DNA of 7,382 bases from JAZRUY01 sp045598845 (GCA_045598845.1 JAZRUY010000087.1:1-7382); one strand, 5' to 3'; positions 1-6,689 are shown, counted from the first letter of the stretch. Notes: a model not told the origin generated them from the sequence alone. Numbers and translations are program-made.

Positions 1-78
1 CGGCGGCGGAGGAGGCGGCGCGGCGCACAAAGCGGCGCCGGCGGAAGCGGCAAACAACAGCAAAGTCAATTTCTTCAT
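1..78 (-). CDS. Start of an exported proline-rich protein (partial)
   Basis: Only the first 26 codons are in the window; the rest lies beyond the left edge. They encode a signal peptide of classic form: MKK, a hydrophobic core (LTLLLFAASAGAAL), then CAA followed by a run of six prolines. A strong Shine-Dalgarno site (AAAAGGAGG, 86-94) stands 7 nt before the ATG, which fixes the start. The Cys at position 18 is preceded by AAL, which does not fit a lipobox, so type I cleavage near CAA is more likely than a lipoprotein. The mature protein would begin with a proline-rich linker. The gene is divergent from the antiporter. Function cannot be told from this fragment. Confidence 0.8.
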   Translation of the reverse strand, partial: MKKLTLLLFAASAGAALCAAPPPPPP

Positions 79-124
79 GATCGGCCCTCCTTTTCTGGAA
101 ATAACGGTGTTCAGGCACTTCATT

Positions 125-148
125 CCGGCGGCGGGCAGCCGCCTCCGG
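125..148 (-). other. GC-rich hairpin in the 5' leader of the exported protein gene
   Basis: The arms CCGG/CCGG and GGCGG/CCGCC pair around a GCAG loop with one internal mismatch. No U-tract follows on either strand, so it is not a simple terminator. Its position between the inferred start site and the ribosome site suggests an mRNA-stabilising or regulatory leader structure, but GC-rich DNA forms such structures easily. Confidence 0.35.
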
Positions 149-160
149 ACACGCGGATAA

Positions 161-189
161 ATTATACGGCCGCGGATAAAAAATCAACC
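161..189 (-). promoter_or_regulatory. Putative promoter of the leftward exported protein
   Basis: On the minus strand a perfect -10 TATAAT (161-166) is preceded by TTGATT (182-187, 15-nt spacer) or GGTTGA (184-189, 17-nt spacer). Transcription would start near 154 and give a leader of about 75 nt containing the hairpin at 125-148. The -10 is good and the -35 is ambiguous. Confidence 0.45.
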
Positions 190-259
190 CCTTCCGCGCC
201 GCCGCCGGGAAAAAGAGAATATAAACTGGCAATTACGCCGCCGCCGGATTATGTTAGCA

Positions 260-287
260 TTGTATATAGAATATACAACGATATAAT
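260..287 (+). promoter_or_regulatory. Antiporter promoter overlapped by a palindromic operator
   Basis: A consensus -10 TATAAT (282-287) lies 16 nt after a weak -35 TTGTAT (260-265). A 19-bp inverted repeat, TTGTATAT-AGA-ATATACAA (260-278), covers the -35 and most of the spacer, which is the usual place for a repressor site. Transcription would begin near 294. No regulator gene is in the window, so the binding protein is unknown. Confidence 0.6.
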
Positions 288-308
288 ATAACAACTGTCA
301 ACATACAG

Positions 309-331
309 CGTACGACGGCCGGAGCCGTACG
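309..331 (+). other. Stem-loop in the antiporter mRNA leader
   Basis: CGTACG at 309-314 can pair with CGTACG at 326-331, or an inner ACGGC/GCCGT pair (315-319 with 324-328) can form around CGGA. It lies between the inferred transcription start and the ribosome site AAGGAG (347-352). It does not occlude that site. No known riboswitch is recognised. Confidence 0.35.
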
Positions 332-357
332 GAACATTACTTTTCCAAGGAGCGACA

Positions 358-1665
358 ATGAGCAATCTTACCGCAAGCGACCGGGCGCCGCGCTTCGCCG
401 CGCTGGCTCCGTTTTTCGTATTCGTGATATTCTATCTGGGCATATCGCTCTGGACGGGGGATTTCTATAAAGTGCCGATGCCGATCGCCTTCGCGGTGGC
501 GGGGGCATCGGCGCTGCTGATGGACCACAAGCGTAAATTCGAGGAGCGGGTGGATATCTTCGCCCGCGGCATGGGCGATGTGAACATCATGCTGATGTGC
601 CTGATTTTCGTACTGGCGGGAATCTTCGCCACCGTGGCCAAGGAGATGCACGCGGTGGACGCCGCGGTGCTGATTTCGCGGCATCTGATACCGCCGTCGC
701 TGATGCTGACCGGAATCTTCGCGGTATCCTGCTTTATCTCGCTCGCCATCGGCACCAGCTGCGGCACCATCGCGGCGCTGACCCCGATCGCCGCCGGGCT
801 GGTGGAGCCGACCGGAACCTCGCCCGCCATGATGCTGGGCGCGGTGATCGGCGGCGCGATGTTCGGCGACAACATGTCGATGATCAGCGACACCACCATC
901 GCCGCCACCCGCACCCAGCAGGTGCTGATGCGCGACAAATTCCTGATGAACCTGAAAATGATCTTCCCGGCGGCGATCATCACCGCGGCGCTGTACCTGT
1001 GCCTGGGCAGAAGCGGCGAGGCGCCGGTGAACGAAGCGGTAACCGCGCAGCATATCATCGCCGTGGCGCCGTACATCATCGTGCTGCTCGGCGCGCTGTT
1101 CGGCATGAATGTGATGGCGCTGCTGTTCTCCGGGGCGCTACTCGCCGCCTGCCTCGGCGTCTGCCTGGGGGAATTCGATTTCTTCGGAGCGCTGGAAGCG
1201 GCGGGGAAAGGCGCGCTCAACATGTCGGAAACCCTGATCGTGGCGATTCTGGCCGGCGGCCTGCTGAATGTGATAAGGCACAACGGCGGCATCGGCTATC
1301 TGCTCAACACGGTCAGCCGCAAAGTTCGCACCCAGCGCGGCTGCGAACTGGGCATCTTCCTGCTGGTGGCGCTGATCAATCTTTTCACCGCCAACAACAC
1401 GGTGGCGATCGTGATCGCCGGACCGATAGCCAAGGGGCTCTCGGACCGGTTCAAATGCGATCCGCGGCGGGTGGCCAGCATTCTGGACACCGGTTCATGC
1501 GTAATCCAGGGGATGATACCATACGGAGCCCAGCTGCTGATCGCGGCCGGAGTGGCGAAGTCGGCCGGCTTGCAAATCGCTCCGGCGGCGCTGATCGGAG
1601 CGCTGTTCTACCCGATTCTGCTGGGTATAGCGCTGCTGATATCCATCCTGATACGGAGAAAATAA
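358..1665 (+). CDS. Na+/H+ antiporter, NhaC family
   Basis: This 435-residue inner-membrane protein is rich in hydrophobic helices and fits the NhaC-type Na_H_antiporter family, which exchanges Na+ for H+ and helps with pH and salt balance. Family landmarks are a Ser/Gly-rich segment (IGTSCGTIAALTPIA, 131-145), the signature FGDNMSMISDTT (169-180) with charged residues in a membrane context, NLFTANNTVA (341-350), and a late LDTGSCVIQGMIPYGAQ segment (376-392) like the C-terminal repeat of the family. The length is close to other family members. The start is set by AAGGAG (347-352) five nt before the ATG. The gene stands alone, divergent from the exported protein gene, with its own promoter and possible operator. 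The exact substrate cannot be fixed, because relatives include amino-acid-coupled transporters, so no gene symbol is given. Confidence 0.88.
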   Translation: MSNLTASDRAPRFAALAPFFVFVIFYLGISLWTGDFYKVPMPIAFAVAGASALLMDHKRKFEERVDIFARGMGDVNIMLMCLIFVLAGIFATVAKEMHAVDAAVLISRHLIPPSLMLTGIFAVSCFISLAIGTSCGTIAALTPIAAGLVEPTGTSPAMMLGAVIGGAMFGDNMSMISDTTIAATRTQQVLMRDKFLMNLKMIFPAAIITAALYLCLGRSGEAPVNEAVTAQHIIAVAPYIIVLLGALFGMNVMALLFSGALLAACLGVCLGEFDFFGALEAAGKGALNMSETLIVAILAGGLLNVIRHNGGIGYLLNTVSRKVRTQRGCELGIFLLVALINLFTANNTVAIVIAGPIAKGLSDRFKCDPRRVASILDTGSCVIQGMIPYGAQLLIAAGVAKSAGLQIAPAALIGALFYPILLGIALLISILIRRK

Positions 1666-1832
1666 GGGAAGTCGAAACAAAGAGTGACGGAAGCCTAAGT
1701 TAAAAGTGAATATTTTATGATTTCGCGGTATTTTATTTTATAATTTCGGGATTACGCTGTTCAGTAAACAGAATTTTGTCTCAGTAAAAATAAGAATCCG
1801 GGCCGGGAGACCCGGCGGAAACTGGAAACGGT
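1666..1832. other. AT-rich intergenic stretch after the antiporter
   Basis: No coding region is seen. The stretch from about 1700 to 1800 is AT-rich. A short hairpin CTGTT-CAGTA-AACAG (1757-1771) followed by AATTTTG could be a weak + strand terminator for the antiporter, but the stem is only 5 bp. A second, GC-rich hairpin near 1800 is listed separately. Composition changes here from the GC-rich left end to the less GC-rich right part. Confidence 0.5.
1785..1813 (-). terminator. Possible terminator facing the ATPase gene
   Basis: Read on the minus strand, CCGGG can pair with a later CCCGG, or GCCGGG with CCCGGC (1802-1816), and an ATTCTTATTTTTAC tract follows. This resembles a rho-independent terminator for leftward transcription from the ATPase gene, about 190 nt past its stop. 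The U-tract is interrupted, so the call is tentative. Confidence 0.35.
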
Positions 1833-1854
1833 CCGGGGGCGGAATCGCTTTCAG
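1833..1854 (-). pseudogene. Possible relic of the 5' end of a second ATPase gene
   Basis: This segment aligns without gaps to the first codons of the ATPase gene (3231-3252). The ATG is CTG here, followed by AAA GCG ATT CCG (K-A-I-P against K-E-I-Q), and 15 of the 20 positions in 1833-1852 match. The alignment runs on unbroken through the adjacent palindrome to 1908. Farther left the similarity fades and the rest of the gene is absent. The simplest reading is a decayed copy that lost its body. A repeat element that simply includes a start-codon region is the alternative. Confidence 0.35.
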
Positions 1855-1868
1855 TTATCCGCACCGTT

Positions 1869-1909
1869 GCCGTTGGAGATTTTTGCAGTAAACGGCAAAA
1901 ATCTCCAAC
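1869..1909. repeat. Palindromic repeat, copy 1
   Basis: A perfect inverted repeat has 15-bp arms (1872-1886 and 1895-1909; GTTGGAGATTTTTGC and its complement) around an 8-nt loop. Positions 1869-1908 match copy 3 (3342-3381) at 39 of 40 bases. Its left flank (1851-1889) matches copy 2 (3249-3287) with only three mismatches. The T-run lies inside the stem, so this is not a normal terminator. Confidence 0.85.
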
Positions 1910-2007
1910 CGTGCGGCACACCAGTTTTCCTATTCCGCCGCGGTATTCAACTCGTTTTCAGTCATGAAAGTAAGAAACGGATATCTTCCCTGTATTTACA
2001 ACCCGCT

Positions 2008-3252
2008 TCAGATATTCAGGCTGTTTTGATCAAGCAGGAAATCAATAAGCCCGACAACCAGAAATCCGTCATCCGTACGCCAGGGCTTTATCTGATTTCT
2101 CACCACGATGATTTTTTTGAAACTGTCCGGAATCTGCCGCAGGGAGCGCATCTCCTGTTCGGTTTTCTCATCATCGGATAAATCAAGAGCGGACTGCACA
2201 TAGTAGCGCTGACTTCCGGCATTGCAGACAAAATCCACTTCGGTCTGAATACGCTTTTCCGCGTCATGAAGCGTCACAACTCCGACATCGACATTATATC
2301 CCCGTATCACCAGTTCGTTATATATGACATTTTCCATCAGGTGATTCTCTTCCTGCTGACGGAAATTAAGTTTGGCATTGCGCAGTCCGAGGTCTTCGAA
2401 ATAGAACTTGAAAGGCGTACCTATGTACCTCTTCCCCTTGACATCATATTTCATCGCCCTGGATACAATAAACGCATTTTCAAGATGCGACAGATAGGAA
2501 TTGACAGTTCCGAGAGACAGTTCCTTTTCGCCTTTGCTTCTGAAGGTGCCGAATAATTTTTGCGGATTAGTCAAAGAGCCGACAGCGGAAGCAAGCATAT
2601 AAACCAGCGTATCCAGAATATCAGTCCGCTGAACTCCGTTTCTTGCCACAATATCTTTCAGATAGGTACTGGAAAATAAATCGGTCAGATAACGGGATTT
2701 GCCGGTATCGCCCTTTTGCGCCAATACAGGAGGTAGCCCCCCGTAGGTCAGATACTCATTCAGTTTTTCGTTCTTGTCGCCGGAGGAAGCGGAATAATAC
2801 TCGCTGAAAGACAACGGATGAATCCTGACCTGATCCCCCCTCCCCCGGAACTCAGTAATGATATCGGAGGAGAGAAATCTGGAATTGCTGCCAGTCACAT
2901 AGATATCCAGATTTTTTTCGTACAGGAGACCGTTCAACAGCCATTCAAAGCCGTCCACCAACTGTATCTCGTCCAAAATAAGATAATACATTCCGCAGTC
3001 ATGAATCAGGGAATGAATATATTGATCCAGCGCGCGGGAATCATGATGAAACCGGACGCTGCTCTCTCTGTCCAGTTCGATTTTGATGATATGATCCGGG
3101 GAAATACCGCTGTTCAACAAAGCATTCCTGAAAATCGGATCCAGAAGATAGGATTTTCCGCAACGTCGGATGCCGGTAATGACCTTGATAAGACCGTTTT
3201 CCCTTTTGTCCAGCAGTTGCTGAAGATAAACCGGACGCTGAATTTCTTTCAT
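2008..3252 (-). CDS. AAA_14/DUF4143-family ATPase
   Basis: This 414-residue cytoplasmic protein shows the full pattern of the AAA_14 plus DUF4143 ATPases. Walker A is GIRRCGKS (27-34), Walker B is LILDEIQ (91-97), a sensor-like VTGSNSRFLS sits at 119-128, and GRGDQVRIHPLSFSEY (137-152) and YLTYGGLP (169-174 region) are typical family blocks. The C-terminal domain carries NEL (312-314), EVDFV (338-342) and YVQSA (351-355), which match the restriction-endonuclease-like fold of DUF4143; whether it cuts DNA is not known. The family is common in gut bacteria in many copies and its role is poorly understood. The start at 3252 gives the usual N-terminus (MKxIxRPxYL) but has no Shine-Dalgarno site. 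Instead the leader holds palindrome copy 2. The gene stands alone between palindromic repeats. Confidence 0.9.
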   Translation of the reverse strand: MKEIQRPVYLQQLLDKRENGLIKVITGIRRCGKSYLLDPIFRNALLNSGISPDHIIKIELDRESSVRFHHDSRALDQYIHSLIHDCGMYYLILDEIQLVDGFEWLLNGLLYEKNLDIYVTGSNSRFLSSDIITEFRGRGDQVRIHPLSFSEYYSASSGDKNEKLNEYLTYGGLPPVLAQKGDTGKSRYLTDLFSSTYLKDIVARNGVQRTDILDTLVYMLASAVGSLTNPQKLFGTFRSKGEKELSLGTVNSYLSHLENAFIVSRAMKYDVKGKRYIGTPFKFYFEDLGLRNAKLNFRQQEENHLMENVIYNELVIRGYNVDVGVVTLHDAEKRIQTEVDFVCNAGSQRYYVQSALDLSDDEKTEQEMRSLRQIPDSFKKIIVVRNQIKPWRTDDGFLVVGLIDFLLDQNSLNI

Positions 3253-3270
3253 TTATACGCACCGTTACCG

Positions 3271-3306
3271 TTGGAGATTTTTGCAGTTACGGACAATAAT
3301 CTCCAA
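3271..3306. repeat. Palindromic repeat, copy 2, in the ATPase leader
   Basis: The left arm TTGGAGATTTTTG is the same as in the other copies. The right arm has one change (AATAATCTCCAA instead of AAAAATCTCCAA), so the pairing has one mismatch. It ends 18 bp before the ATPase start codon and would form a hairpin at the very 5' end of the ATPase mRNA. Confidence 0.8.
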
Positions 3307-3307
3307 T

Positions 3308-3337
3308 AATATAACATCCGCCATTGCATTTGTTCAA
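3308..3337 (-). promoter_or_regulatory. Putative ATPase promoter between two palindromes
   Basis: On the minus strand TTGAAC (3332-3337) and TATATT (3308-3313) are separated by 18 nt. Transcription would start near 3300, inside palindrome copy 2. Palindrome copy 3 begins just upstream of the -35. A smaller imperfect inverted repeat (CCGC-ATTG/CAATGCGG, 3319-3342) lies across the -35 and spacer. The arrangement suggests control by a protein that binds the palindromes. Confidence 0.5.
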
Positions 3338-3341
3338 TGCG

Positions 3342-3381
3342 GCCGTTGGAGATTTTTGCAGTAAACGACAAAAATCTCCAA
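3342..3381. repeat. Palindromic repeat, copy 3
   Basis: Perfect 13-bp arms (3346-3358 and 3369-3381) enclose a 10-nt loop. The 40 bases are identical to copy 1 except for one base (A3368 for G1895). It lacks the CGCACCGTT flank that copies 1 and 2 share, so the palindrome itself is the conserved unit. Confidence 0.85.
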
Positions 3382-3456
3382 TGCGCCAAGGGCAAAAATT
3401 CAAGGCTCAGGAGAGGAAGCCGCGGATATCCGGCCTGATACGGAAAAAGCGCACAT

Positions 3457-3488
3457 AAAAAAATTCCGCCCTGCCGCAAGGCGGAATT
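3457..3488 (-). terminator. Rho-independent terminator of the 126-residue exported protein gene
   Basis: On the minus strand a 9-bp stem (AATTCCGCC/GGCGGAATT; 3480-3488 with 3462-3470) with a 9-nt loop runs straight into seven T residues (3463-3457). It lies 23 nt past the stop codon at 3511 and would end the leftward operon, insulating the ATPase promoter. Confidence 0.88.
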
Positions 3489-3510
3489 CCGGAGAAACAG
3501 GCGAAGGCGC

Positions 3511-3891
3511 TTATTTCATCTTAACGCAAGACTCATCATTTTCATCAAGATAAAATTCCACCGTATTCACCTTGCCGGCGGACAGAATATCCTCAGCATC
3601 GAATTCGCTGAATGTCTCATGTTCGATTTCGGCATAGAAACACAAATCTTCCGACACGGCCCGGGAAGGCACGGAAATCCGGATATCCCGACTCGCTCCC
3701 GCCGCAATCTTAACCGGCAATTTAACTCCGGACGTGGTCAAATCGATGTCATTCCCTTCATCGTCATCAAAATAAACTTTTTTCAATGTGAGCGGCTCAT
3801 CAAGTTTGTTCACGAATTTCACCGTGCGCTCGGCGGCGGTCAAAGAGAGAACTCCGCACAGCATCACAGCCAGCAGCAATAATTTTTTCAT
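3511..3891 (-). CDS. Small exported protein of unknown function
   Basis: The 126-residue product begins with a textbook signal peptide, MKKLLLLAVMLCGVLSLTAA, with likely type I cleavage after A20. The mature part, about 106 residues, is acidic (DDDEGND at 42-48; DENDES near the end) and alternates in a way that suggests a beta-sandwich. Two Cys (C84 and C122) could form a disulfide outside the cytoplasm. There is a strong ribosome site, AAGGAGG, a few nt before the ATG, much like the one at the left-edge gene. It lies 94 nt after the 72-residue ORF and ends at a clear terminator. It may have its own weak promoter (TTGTTT-16 nt-TATCAG, 3933-3960). I do not recognise a family; periplasmic or surface location is inferred from the signal peptide only. 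Confidence 0.82.
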   Translation of the reverse strand: MKKLLLLAVMLCGVLSLTAAERTVKFVNKLDEPLTLKKVYFDDDEGNDIDLTTSGVKLPVKIAAGASRDIRISVPSRAVSEDLCFYAEIEHETFSEFDAEDILSAGKVNTVEFYLDENDESCVKMK

Positions 3892-3985
3892 AAACTACCT
3901 CCTTTTCTGATAACCGGACACCGGAGTTTTTTCTGATACGATCTATTCTTTACAAAACAACTTTCGTTCAATTCCCCGTCAGTTT

Positions 3986-4204
3986 TTACAAACTCCCTCC
4001 TGAAATATCAGCACATACAGCACCTTGTAATGATTGCACGGACTCAGCAAAATCAGGTACAATTTCAGCGACGTTACACTCATAAAGTTTTGCGATTTTC
4101 ACAACGGCAGACTCTTCCGGCCGCGGTTCACAAAAAATGAAACGTGAGAACGACTCCGCAGCCTGCAAAAAATTCGCACGCGTTTGATTGATAACCTCCG
4201 ACAT
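3986..4204 (-). CDS. Small hypothetical protein after the SIR2-like gene
   Basis: A 72-residue ORF, mostly helical by eye (MSEVINQTRANFLQAAESF..., then SAVVKIAKLYECNVAEIVPDF), with no signal peptide and no recognised family. Its ATG has only a weak ribosome site (AAAGA). It follows the SIR2-like gene by 36 nt and is in the same reading frame as it, separated only by the single TAA at 4241-4243 with no further stop, so it could also be an ancestral C-terminal extension. A 9-codon ORF with a strong ribosome site ends 5 nt before its start and may drive it by reinitiation. It could be a real small partner of the SIR2 module or a non-coding remnant. Confidence 0.45.
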   Translation of the reverse strand: MSEVINQTRANFLQAAESFSRFIFCEPRPEESAVVKIAKLYECNVAEIVPDFAESVQSLQGAVCADISGGSL

Positions 4205-4209
4205 ATTCT

Positions 4210-4239
4210 TTAAATGCAGGGAGCCGGACCGGCGACCAT
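4210..4239 (-). other. Possible 9-codon leader ORF with a strong ribosome site
   Basis: AAGGAG (4245-4250, within the last codons of the SIR2-like gene) stands 5 nt before an ATG that opens MVAGPAPCI and then TAA. The stop is 5 nt before the ATG of the 72-residue ORF. It could couple translation of that ORF, or mark a frameshifted start of it (a -1 shift joins the two frames). Confidence 0.35.
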
Positions 4240-4240
4240 T

Positions 4241-5884
4241 TTATCTCCTTAAAAAAACATTTTTGGGGATCCACTCCGGGGCATAAAGCAAATCTCTAAC
4301 AGCATCTTCATCCCCATCCCGAAAGACCTGCGGAATACCGCCGGTATAGGCGCGGACCTGCTCTTTCCCGAAAACATCTTGAGCATTGACGATTGGTTTT
4401 ATATCTCCGTGAACCGGAGATGCCATATACCGAGTCAACTCTTCTCCGTAAAGCCATTTTTGCGGTCCGGTTCTCCCGCAAACAACGGAACAGTAGGGAC
4501 GTTGTCTGTGATTCGCGGTCATCGCAGTCATAACGGAACGCCAAATGGCATCATCCGGAGGTAAACTGTATCCTAAAAGGACAATATGTTTTGCGCCCCG
4601 GATTGCGGCAATCGTTTCATCGGTAATTTCTTTGATGAAAGAAGGTGCCTGCCCCTTTAATTTCGTCTGCATATACATGTAATTATCATGAGCATAGGTC
4701 AATTCTCCGCAGAAAAGGCACTCTTCGGCATCATATTCCCCCCGGTGATGCGCTTCTTTTTCCTTTTCAGACCGCGCCGCGTTCCCCCAGGAAAGATTTT
4801 TTGTCAGTCCAGGTGAAAAAATGGTCGGCGAGTAAAGATCCCAACTGTCACCGCCATGCAGACTTAATCTGCCGCATACCGGACAGCGGCGAAAACAGGA
4901 ACAACCGTGAACGGCATAGTACTTTCCAAGTTTAACCGTCCGGTCGGAAAGATGTTTAGGATTATTGAGTTTTTGAGCCGCTGCCTCGGTAACCGGATAC
5001 CAGATATTTAAATCTAAATTATCCTGTTCTCCGTTTTCCTTCGGCTCCCGCATAGCCAGAGTATTGGGAAAGTCGAGAAACAGTTGAAGCGGACGGGCGG
5101 GAGATCCGAGATAACAGGATTTCTCTCGGTTGAGATTTTTGTGCGCCTGCCAAAGCAGCCATAAAAAGATCGGCTCAAAATTTGTCGTTAGGATAGAATA
5201 GTTAAACAGATAAAAGGCACGTGAATCAAAAGGAAATCCCTGATTAAGCATGGCATCCTTCTGCATCATTCTCGCCAGAGTTTCCGTAAATTTCAGATAC
5301 GGAGTAAGCAGTTCCCGTTGAGAAAAGCAGATTTGCCGCCAGGCACAGGCAAACATGGTGTTAATCAGCAGAATATACAACTCGCGGGCGGCAACAAGTC
5401 TATCAGCGGAAAAAAATTGTCCATCAACGGTAATTCCCCGATTGTCCCGCAGACAGGCATCAATGGTGGTAAAAACGCTTTGAATAAACTCATCCGGCAT
5501 TTCCGGAGCCGAATTCCGGATGATTTTTCCGATTTTTTGCAGACACGGCCAATCGTAGTGCTGGCGCAATGACAAAACGCGCTGTTCCAATTCCTTATGC
5601 GCAGCCTCAGGGAAACAACGCTTTGCAATTTCCCGTTGTTCTTTGCTGATAAGATACTCTTCGCCTGATTTATAGGAAAGAATATTCATCAGATCACAAA
5701 TATCCTGCCGACAACCGTTAAAACACTTAAATGGCAAATCTTCAGGAACGATACATTCCTTTTCACACAAAGAAAAGAGAATCTTGCCTTGATCCCATGA
5801 CGGCGGCATATTCAATGCCGCCGTTGCTCCGGCACCGAGAAATATCAGTGTTTCCGACCAAACGGTATGCCCGGATGGACTCAT
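4241..5884 (-). CDS. SIR2-like NAD-binding protein, possible NADase effector
   Basis: This 547-residue protein carries the SIR2 hallmarks in order. LGAGAT (16-21) near the N-terminus is the NAD-binding glycine loop. LTTNFE (232-237) corresponds to the TxNxD segment, with the Asp replaced by Glu. HG (326-327) is the likely catalytic His. A zinc-ribbon pair CPVCG (334-338) and CLFCG (389-393) follows, then IVLLGYSLPPDD (434-445), the C-terminal Rossmann motif. A long helical insert (about 35-230) separates the first two motifs. Sirtuin domains of this kind act as protein deacylases or, in many bacterial defence systems, as NAD+-depleting enzymes. The start overlaps the stop of the preceding gene in ATGA and has no ribosome site, so translation is probably coupled. 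The context of unknown partner and small ORFs favours a defence role, but nothing here proves it. Confidence 0.85.
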   Translation of the reverse strand: MSPSGHTVWSETLIFLGAGATAALNMPPSWDQGKILFSLCEKECIVPEDLPFKCFNGCRQDICDLMNILSYKSGEEYLISKEQREIAKRCFPEAAHKELEQRVLSLRQHYDWPCLQKIGKIIRNSAPEMPDEFIQSVFTTIDACLRDNRGITVDGQFFSADRLVAARELYILLINTMFACAWRQICFSQRELLTPYLKFTETLARMMQKDAMLNQGFPFDSRAFYLFNYSILTTNFEPIFLWLLWQAHKNLNREKSCYLGSPARPLQLFLDFPNTLAMREPKENGEQDNLDLNIWYPVTEAAAQKLNNPKHLSDRTVKLGKYYAVHGCSCFRRCPVCGRLSLHGGDSWDLYSPTIFSPGLTKNLSWGNAARSEKEKEAHHRGEYDAEECLFCGELTYAHDNYMYMQTKLKGQAPSFIKEITDETIAAIRGAKHIVLLGYSLPPDDAIWRSVMTAMTANHRQRPYCSVVCGRTGPQKWLYGEELTRYMASPVHGDIKPIVNAQDVFGKEQVRAYTGGIPQVFRDGDEDAVRDLLYAPEWIPKNVFLRR

Positions 5885-6630
5885 TGGCGCACACCATATT
5901 CGATGATGGAGAGATCATCAAATCCCGGCATTTCATCCAAATCAGACATGATTTCACAATTACTGTCATCACTTTTCATCAGAAAAACAGTAATTTTTCC
6001 GGTTGCCAGTTTGGGAAGTTTCGTTCTTGCCGCCAATTGGAACGTCAACTGTTTGCGGTAAGAGAGGATACGAGCATCTTTTTGTTTCAAAATCCGCTTC
6101 CGGTCATGTTCCATAAAAACGGCAAGCTGATTTTCCGATTCCGCTTCCGTTAAAGAAAAATTTTGCTCCGGAACAAAAACAAAACGATTGGGTGTTTCCG
6201 CCTGTTCCGCATCATAGACGATTTCTTTTACGACACCTTGAATTTTATACAACTTGCCAAAAGACAAAAAGGACACGGCACAAGAAATCCGGATAATTTC
6301 GACAATCTGTTCCATTTCGGGATGATTTTCGTGATAAAACCTGATCCAGCAGTTGACGTGAGAGCGGATATCCTGAGCATATTTTTTTGAAAACGGCCGC
6401 ACGTTGGCAGTTCCGTAATTGTCAATATAGTCATCCAGTTTGTCTTTTAAGGATTCCACAACGGCAATATCCATTTCCACCAACGCTTTGCCTGTCGCCG
6501 GGATATTGAAAACTTTCCTCAGTTGCTCAATTCGTTTTCCGTCTTTGGCAAAAAGAGTTTTTGCGTACTGATTTGAACTGAACTGCGTATATTTTTTCAA
6601 TACAACATCCATCAATTTGTCTTCAGCCAT
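5881..6630 (-). CDS. Unknown protein coupled to the SIR2-like gene
   Basis: A 249-residue soluble protein with no signal peptide or membrane segment and no family I recognise. The first 115 residues look helical and charged (VESLKDKLDDYIDNY at 58-72; SHVNCWIRFYHENHPE at 90-105). The second half looks like a beta-rich domain (KLYKIQGVVKEIVYD at 126-140, NRFVFVPEQNFSL at 148-160, TFQLAARTKLP, KITVFLMKS), ending in an acidic tail (DLDEMPGFDD). The ATG is preceded by AAGGA about 9 nt upstream. Its stop overlaps the SIR2-like start by 4 nt, so the two proteins are probably made together and may form a complex, for example sensor or regulator plus SIR2 effector. That role is inference from gene order only. 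Confidence 0.82.
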   Translation of the reverse strand: MAEDKLMDVVLKKYTQFSSNQYAKTLFAKDGKRIEQLRKVFNIPATGKALVEMDIAVVESLKDKLDDYIDNYGTANVRPFSKKYAQDIRSHVNCWIRFYHENHPEMEQIVEIIRISCAVSFLSFGKLYKIQGVVKEIVYDAEQAETPNRFVFVPEQNFSLTEAESENQLAVFMEHDRKRILKQKDARILSYRKQLTFQLAARTKLPKLATGKITVFLMKSDDSNCEIMSDLDEMPGFDDLSIIEYGVRQ

Positions 6631-6672
6631 AAACGCGGTCCTTAACTGTTATGTTTTTTTGAAAAATCCCCT

Positions 6673-6689
6673 GCCATCAATTTGATAGC
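6673..6689. promoter_or_regulatory. Palindrome upstream of the 249-residue gene
   Basis: A 17-bp imperfect inverted repeat (GC-C-ATCAA-T-TTGAT-A-GC) lies 43 bp before the start of the two-gene unit. No U-tract follows, so an operator is more likely than a terminator. A possible -35 TTGATG is contained in it on the minus strand, but no good -10 follows. Confidence 0.3.

Noticed and set aside
337..1703. Long open frames on the minus strand and in a second + frame over the antiporter
   Set aside because: They are shadows of a GC-rich gene: their products are dominated by Arg, His, Gly and Asp with no motif, whereas the antiporter frame has clear membrane helices and family signatures.
2818..3309. 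163-codon + strand frame antisense to the ATPase gene
   Set aside because: It lies wholly over a gene with complete Walker motifs and has no ribosome site or recognisable domain.
1869..3381. CRISPR array from the three palindromic repeats
   Set aside because: There are only three copies; spacing is irregular (about 40 bp and 1.4 kb), a gene lies between them, and no cas gene is present.
3912..3932. + strand terminator CCGG-ACA-CCGG followed by a T-run
   Set aside because: The stem is only 4 bp and no + strand gene lies upstream to be terminated.
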